Origin: Anaerolineae bacterium
GTDB lineage: Bacteria; Chloroflexota; Anaerolineae; Aggregatilineales; Phototrophicaceae
DNA: 49,937 nucleotides
Direction of reading: 5' to 3'
Assembly (NCBI GenBank): GCA_022843385.1
Contig: JALHNT010000054.1
Location: 1 to 49,937, forward strand
In this document: positions 49,779 through 49,937 of the stretch, piece after piece
Position numbering within the stretch: position 1 is the stretch's first letter
Layout of the letters: each line of letters opens with the position of its first letter
The notes under the pieces: model-generated
What the model was told of the DNA's origin: nothing
Seen by the model: only the letters and a program-made list of their open reading frames with translations
The model's database searches: none
Translations under genes and position numbers: made by a program

Positions 49779-49937
49779 CTACTCGTTTCCTGAAACAGCT
49801 TGCCCCATGCGGCGGCGCATCTGTTCCTGCACCGGCGCTTCTGCCAGCAGCAGCACCGTATCCCCGGCCTCCAGCACCGTGCTGCCATTCGGGACAACCA
49901 GATCCTTGCCGCGCCCGATCAGCAGATCGGAAGAGCA
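49779..49937 (-). CDS. C-terminal fragment of a TrkA-C (RCK_C) domain protein
   Basis: The minus-strand frame enters from the right edge and ends at the TAG at 49779-49781. It reads LLIGRGKDLVVPNGSTVLEA, then GDTVLLLAEAPVQEQM. This is the end of an RCK_C domain, the ligand-binding part found in K+ uptake regulators and in cation/proton antiporters. The rest of the gene is outside the window. Only 49779-49923 should be trusted, because the last 14 bases look like adapter. Confidence 0.7.
   Translation of the reverse strand, partial: CSSDLLIGRGKDLVVPNGSTVLEAGDTVLLLAEAPVQEQMRRRMGQAVSGNE
49924..49937. other. Illumina TruSeq adapter end (assembly artefact)
   Basis: AGATCGGAAGAGCA equals the first 14 bases of the TruSeq adapter read-through sequence. 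A chance match of this length at the very end of the sequence is very unlikely. It should be trimmed from the contig. Confidence 0.85.

Overview
The window is GC-rich bacterial DNA with dense genes and no rRNA, tRNA or CRISPR that I can see. I infer a Chloroflexota (Anaerolineae-like) genome, probably a draft or metagenome contig. The basis is style, not a marker gene: a secreted protein with a long Glu-Ala-Thr linker, FAS1/DUF4397 secreted proteins, many ribose- and peptide-type ABC importers, Gfo/Idh oxidoreductases paired with TIM-barrel isomerases, and many intergenic palindromes. The last 14 bases match the Illumina TruSeq adapter end exactly, so the right edge is probably a contig end carrying adapter.

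Layout. 1-485: 5' part of an aldo/keto reductase. 486-1950: gene-poor, with word-like low-complexity repeats. 1951-4393: a lipoprotein and a TolB-like propeller protein. 4398-16984 (all minus strand): a large catabolic and uptake region. In transcription order it holds two DUF4438 paralogues, a VOC epimerase-like protein, an Ldh2-family dehydrogenase, a truncated aminotransferase lacking its catalytic lysine, a full aminotransferase, a family-5 peptide-binding protein, two peptide permeases, an SDR and an S9 peptidase. Many junctions are 0-4 bp or ATGA overlaps.

17280-30388: a sugar region. It has two Gfo/Idh/MocA oxidoreductases, a sugar-phosphate-isomerase-like protein, two ribose-type ABC importers (18614-21456 minus; 25421-30388 plus), a GntR/UTRA regulator divergent from the second importer, and a pair of LacI-type operator palindromes before the second oxidoreductase. 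The likely logic is import of an unknown sugar or polyol, oxidation by the Gfo/Idh enzymes and isomerisation.

30535-38186: housekeeping and mixed genes (gatA, MaoC-like hydratase, dtd, FAS1-DUF4397 and DUF4397 secreted proteins, a small membrane protein, an M19 dipeptidase, an SDR). 38244-43681: a likely envelope or stress block: ECF sigma factor, a small protein and a pentapeptide-repeat protein on the minus strand, divergent from a receiver-histidine kinase hybrid followed by PspA and a membrane coiled-coil protein. 43733-49937: a beta-lactamase-fold serine hydrolase, an endonuclease IV-like protein, an M23 peptidase-propeller fusion, a secreted propeller protein and the C-terminus of a TrkA-C (RCK_C) protein.

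The most unusual points are the lysine-less half-aminotransferase coupled to an intact paralogue and a DUF4438 pair, and a family of multi-hairpin intergenic repeats. One repeat group lies inside the apparent reading frame of the M23 gene.
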